A DNA stretch of 24,024 nucleotides, from positions 1-24,024 of the forward strand of contig CAZOIA010000078.1 of assembly GCA_964579675.1 (NCBI GenBank), given 5' to 3'. This stretch comes from CAZOIA01 sp964579675 (GTDB lineage: Bacteria; Planctomycetota; Phycisphaerae; UBA1845; PWPN01). Shown here in pieces: positions 22,907 through 24,024 of the stretch. Numbering within the stretch: the first letter of the stretch is position 1; every line of letters starts with the position of its first letter. Below the pieces are notes generated by a model. The model made no database searches. It saw only the letters and a program-made list of their open reading frames with translations, and had not been told where the DNA came from. The position numbers and the translations under genes are program-made.

Positions 22907-23731
22907 TTATTGGCTCGTCTGGTCGTCTCCTGCCGCCCGGGCCTGGCCATCCACGCGGATCCGCTCGATATGGGTCGCCTTGCCGGTGCTGGCATCGACG
23001 CGGGCCAGGATCCCGCACAGGCGAATGTCGTCGGCCGCCACGTCGAAAGGCGTGTGCAGGTTCGTCAGAAGGGCTCTCAAGACGCGATCTTTCCGCCGGC
23101 CCAGCACCGAGTCATAGGGTCCGGTCATGCCGACATCGGTAATGTAGGCGGTGCCGCCGGGTAGAACTCGTTCATCTGCGGTCGGAACGTGGGTATGGGT
23201 CCCGAAGACGACGCTCACTCTGCCGTCCAGGTGCCAACCCATGGCCACCTTTTCGCTGGTGGCTTCGGCGTGGAAGTCAACGGCGATGATCTTGACCTCC
23301 GGCGGGAGTTGGCCGAGCACCCTGTCAACGGCACGAAAGGGGCAGTCGGTCGGCGGTCTCATGTAAAGCCGGCCCATCACCGACAGGACCGCCACCTTGG
23401 GACCGGCCTTGGTCTCACAAATGGCCAAGCCCTTACCTGGAGCGGTCGGCGGGAAGTTCGCCGGACGAACCACGGCGCCCGAGCTTTCTAGTATGGGAAT
23501 GATGTCCTGGCGGCGGTACACGTGGTCTCCCAGCGTGATGATATCAACGCCGTAGCGCCTGATTTTTTCATATAACTGAGCGGTGAGACCTGATCCGCCG
23601 GCCGCGTTTTCCGCATTGCAGATGACACAGTGGACGTCATATTGCCTGATCAGGCCGGGCAGGAACCGGGACAGCACAAATCGGCCGGGCCGCCCGACGA
23701 CGTCTCCGATGCACAGCAGATTGATTTGCAT
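22907..23731 (-). CDS. YmdB/TIGR00282-family metallophosphoesterase
   Basis: Two-metal phosphodiesterase; in Bacillus YmdB hydrolyses 2',3'-cyclic nucleotides and affects biofilm and RNA turnover. Family motifs: CIGDVVGRPGR (D10), NAENAAGGSGL (E41, N42), ITLGDHVYRR (H70), VRPANFP, VDFHAEATSEKVAMG (H154), VFGTHTHVPTADERVLPGG (H179, H181) and YITDVGMTGPYDSVLG. The metal ligand and catalytic His positions are intact except that the usual Asn of GNH is Asp (D69). At 274 residues the length is normal. The ATG at 23731 fits homology exactly although no strong Shine-Dalgarno precedes it. xseA follows after 74 nt, so the two are probably co-transcribed. Activity is inferred from the family. Confidence 0.93.
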   Translation of the reverse strand: MQINLLCIGDVVGRPGRFVLSRFLPGLIRQYDVHCVICNAENAAGGSGLTAQLYEKIRRYGVDIITLGDHVYRRQDIIPILESSGAVVRPANFPPTAPGKGLAICETKAGPKVAVLSVMGRLYMRPPTDCPFRAVDRVLGQLPPEVKIIAVDFHAEATSEKVAMGWHLDGRVSVVFGTHTHVPTADERVLPGGTAYITDVGMTGPYDSVLGRRKDRVLRALLTNLHTPFDVAADDIRLCGILARVDASTGKATHIERIRVDGQARAAGDDQTSQ

Positions 23732-23890
23732 ACGGAAGCTTTCTAGCCGCGGAAGTCGTTGGCCCTCCCGGCGGAGCGGTTACCATATCCCAAGGCTGGC
23801 CGGGTGGCAACCGGCTCGCCCGGCGGGCGTCGGGAAGGGGTGCACGACACTCTGGGCGGTTTGTCGAAAGGCGCCGCCGCCAGGCGTTTC

Positions 23891-23980
23891 CGAACCGCGA
23901 CCGTGAGGAAGCTGACACCGAGTCCGAACCGCGACCGTGAGGAAGCGGAGCCCCTCTCCGCAGCGCGACGGTAAGGAAGC
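23891..23980. repeat. 34-bp-period repeat array, three copies
   Basis: The 22-nt core CGAACCGCGACCGTGAGGAA plus GC occurs identically at 23891-23912 and 23925-23946 and in diverged form at 23959-23980 (CGCAGCGCGACGGTAAGGAA plus GC). Start-to-start distance is exactly 34 nt each time, while the 12-nt spacers differ. Period and CCGCGACC core match the array at 3951-4038 read on the minus strand. Confidence 0.8.
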
Positions 23981-24002
23981 GGCCCTGGCGCATCCGCAGA
24001 TA

Positions 24003-24022
24003 CTCCCCTCCCTGACGGTCGG
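24003..24022 (-). repeat. Oppositely oriented relative of the 34-bp repeat core
   Basis: Read on the minus strand this edge segment gives CCGACCGTCAGGGAGGGGAG, close to the GCGACCGTGAGGAAGCGG core of the neighbouring array. It lies about 22 nt from the last direct copy, so the two could base-pair. The window ends here, so its extent is unknown. Confidence 0.5.
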
Positions 24023-24024
24023 GG

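Larger units (their letters stand above)
23732..24024. other. Intergenic region upstream of the YmdB-type gene
   Basis: About 290 bases with no credible gene. The right two-thirds contain the 34-bp-period array (23891-23980) and, at the very edge, a related segment in opposite orientation (24003-24022). An open frame on the minus strand here (reading PLPHGRGSD) is a by-product of the repeats. I see no clear promoter for the YmdB-type gene. Confidence 0.5.

Noticed and set aside
21819..23117. Plus-strand frame of 432 codons opposite xseA and the YmdB-type gene
   Set aside because: Antisense shadow spanning two well-supported genes and their gap.
23637..23993. Minus-strand open frame containing PLPHGRGSD
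   Set aside because: The peptide arises from translating the 34-bp repeats and overlaps the YmdB-type start; there is no independent coding evidence.

Overview
The window looks like chromosomal DNA from a GC-rich, Gram-negative-type bacterium, most likely a planctomycete (Planctomycetota, possibly Phycisphaerae-like). The basis is the combination of a PEP-CTERM surface protein, a TPR protein with two RNA-polymerase-alpha-CTD-like domains, large secreted FG-GAP and PKD proteins, a Tat-exported GH116 enzyme, Kdo synthesis (kdsA) beside an MsbA-like exporter, and short dispersed GC-rich repeats between genes. I see no rRNA, tRNA, CRISPR array, transposase or phage gene.

Layout. The left block (167-10154) is all on the minus strand. 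In transcription order it holds a diacylglycerol-kinase-family lipid kinase, kdsA, an ABC exporter, a small PEP-CTERM exported protein, a membrane-anchored HEAT-like protein, endonuclease V and a large GH116 glycoside hydrolase. The first three suit envelope lipid and LPS work; the PEP-CTERM protein, HEAT-like protein and endonuclease V are closely spaced. From about 10335 a divergent plus-strand block begins: the TPR/double-alpha-CTD protein, a SpoIID-domain protein, a UPF0104/LPG-synthase-type membrane protein, a 1432-residue FG-GAP protein behind a plausible sigma-70 promoter, and a secreted metzincin-like protein with PPC and PKD domains. The right block (21282-23731) is minus strand again: a YmdB-type phosphodiesterase followed by xseA.

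Intergenic structure is the least ordinary part. Two arrays with a 34-bp period lie near opposite ends of the window (3951-4038 and 23891-23980) and share a CCGCGACC core. A 25-bp tandem repeat sits at 12816-12882, and a 16-bp stretch at its edge recurs inverted at 3924-3939. The convergent gap 20905-21281 is full of hairpins and bounded by an imperfect inverted repeat. A 28-nt perfect palindrome lies at the TPR/SpoIID junction.

I do not see a clear new defence or metabolic system. The items best worth following are the tandem alpha-CTD protein, the metzincin with a substituted Met-turn and an unusual Cys-containing C-terminal anchor, the GH116 enzyme with an inserted beta-sandwich, and the 34-bp repeat family, one array of which has supplied the C-terminus of endonuclease V.
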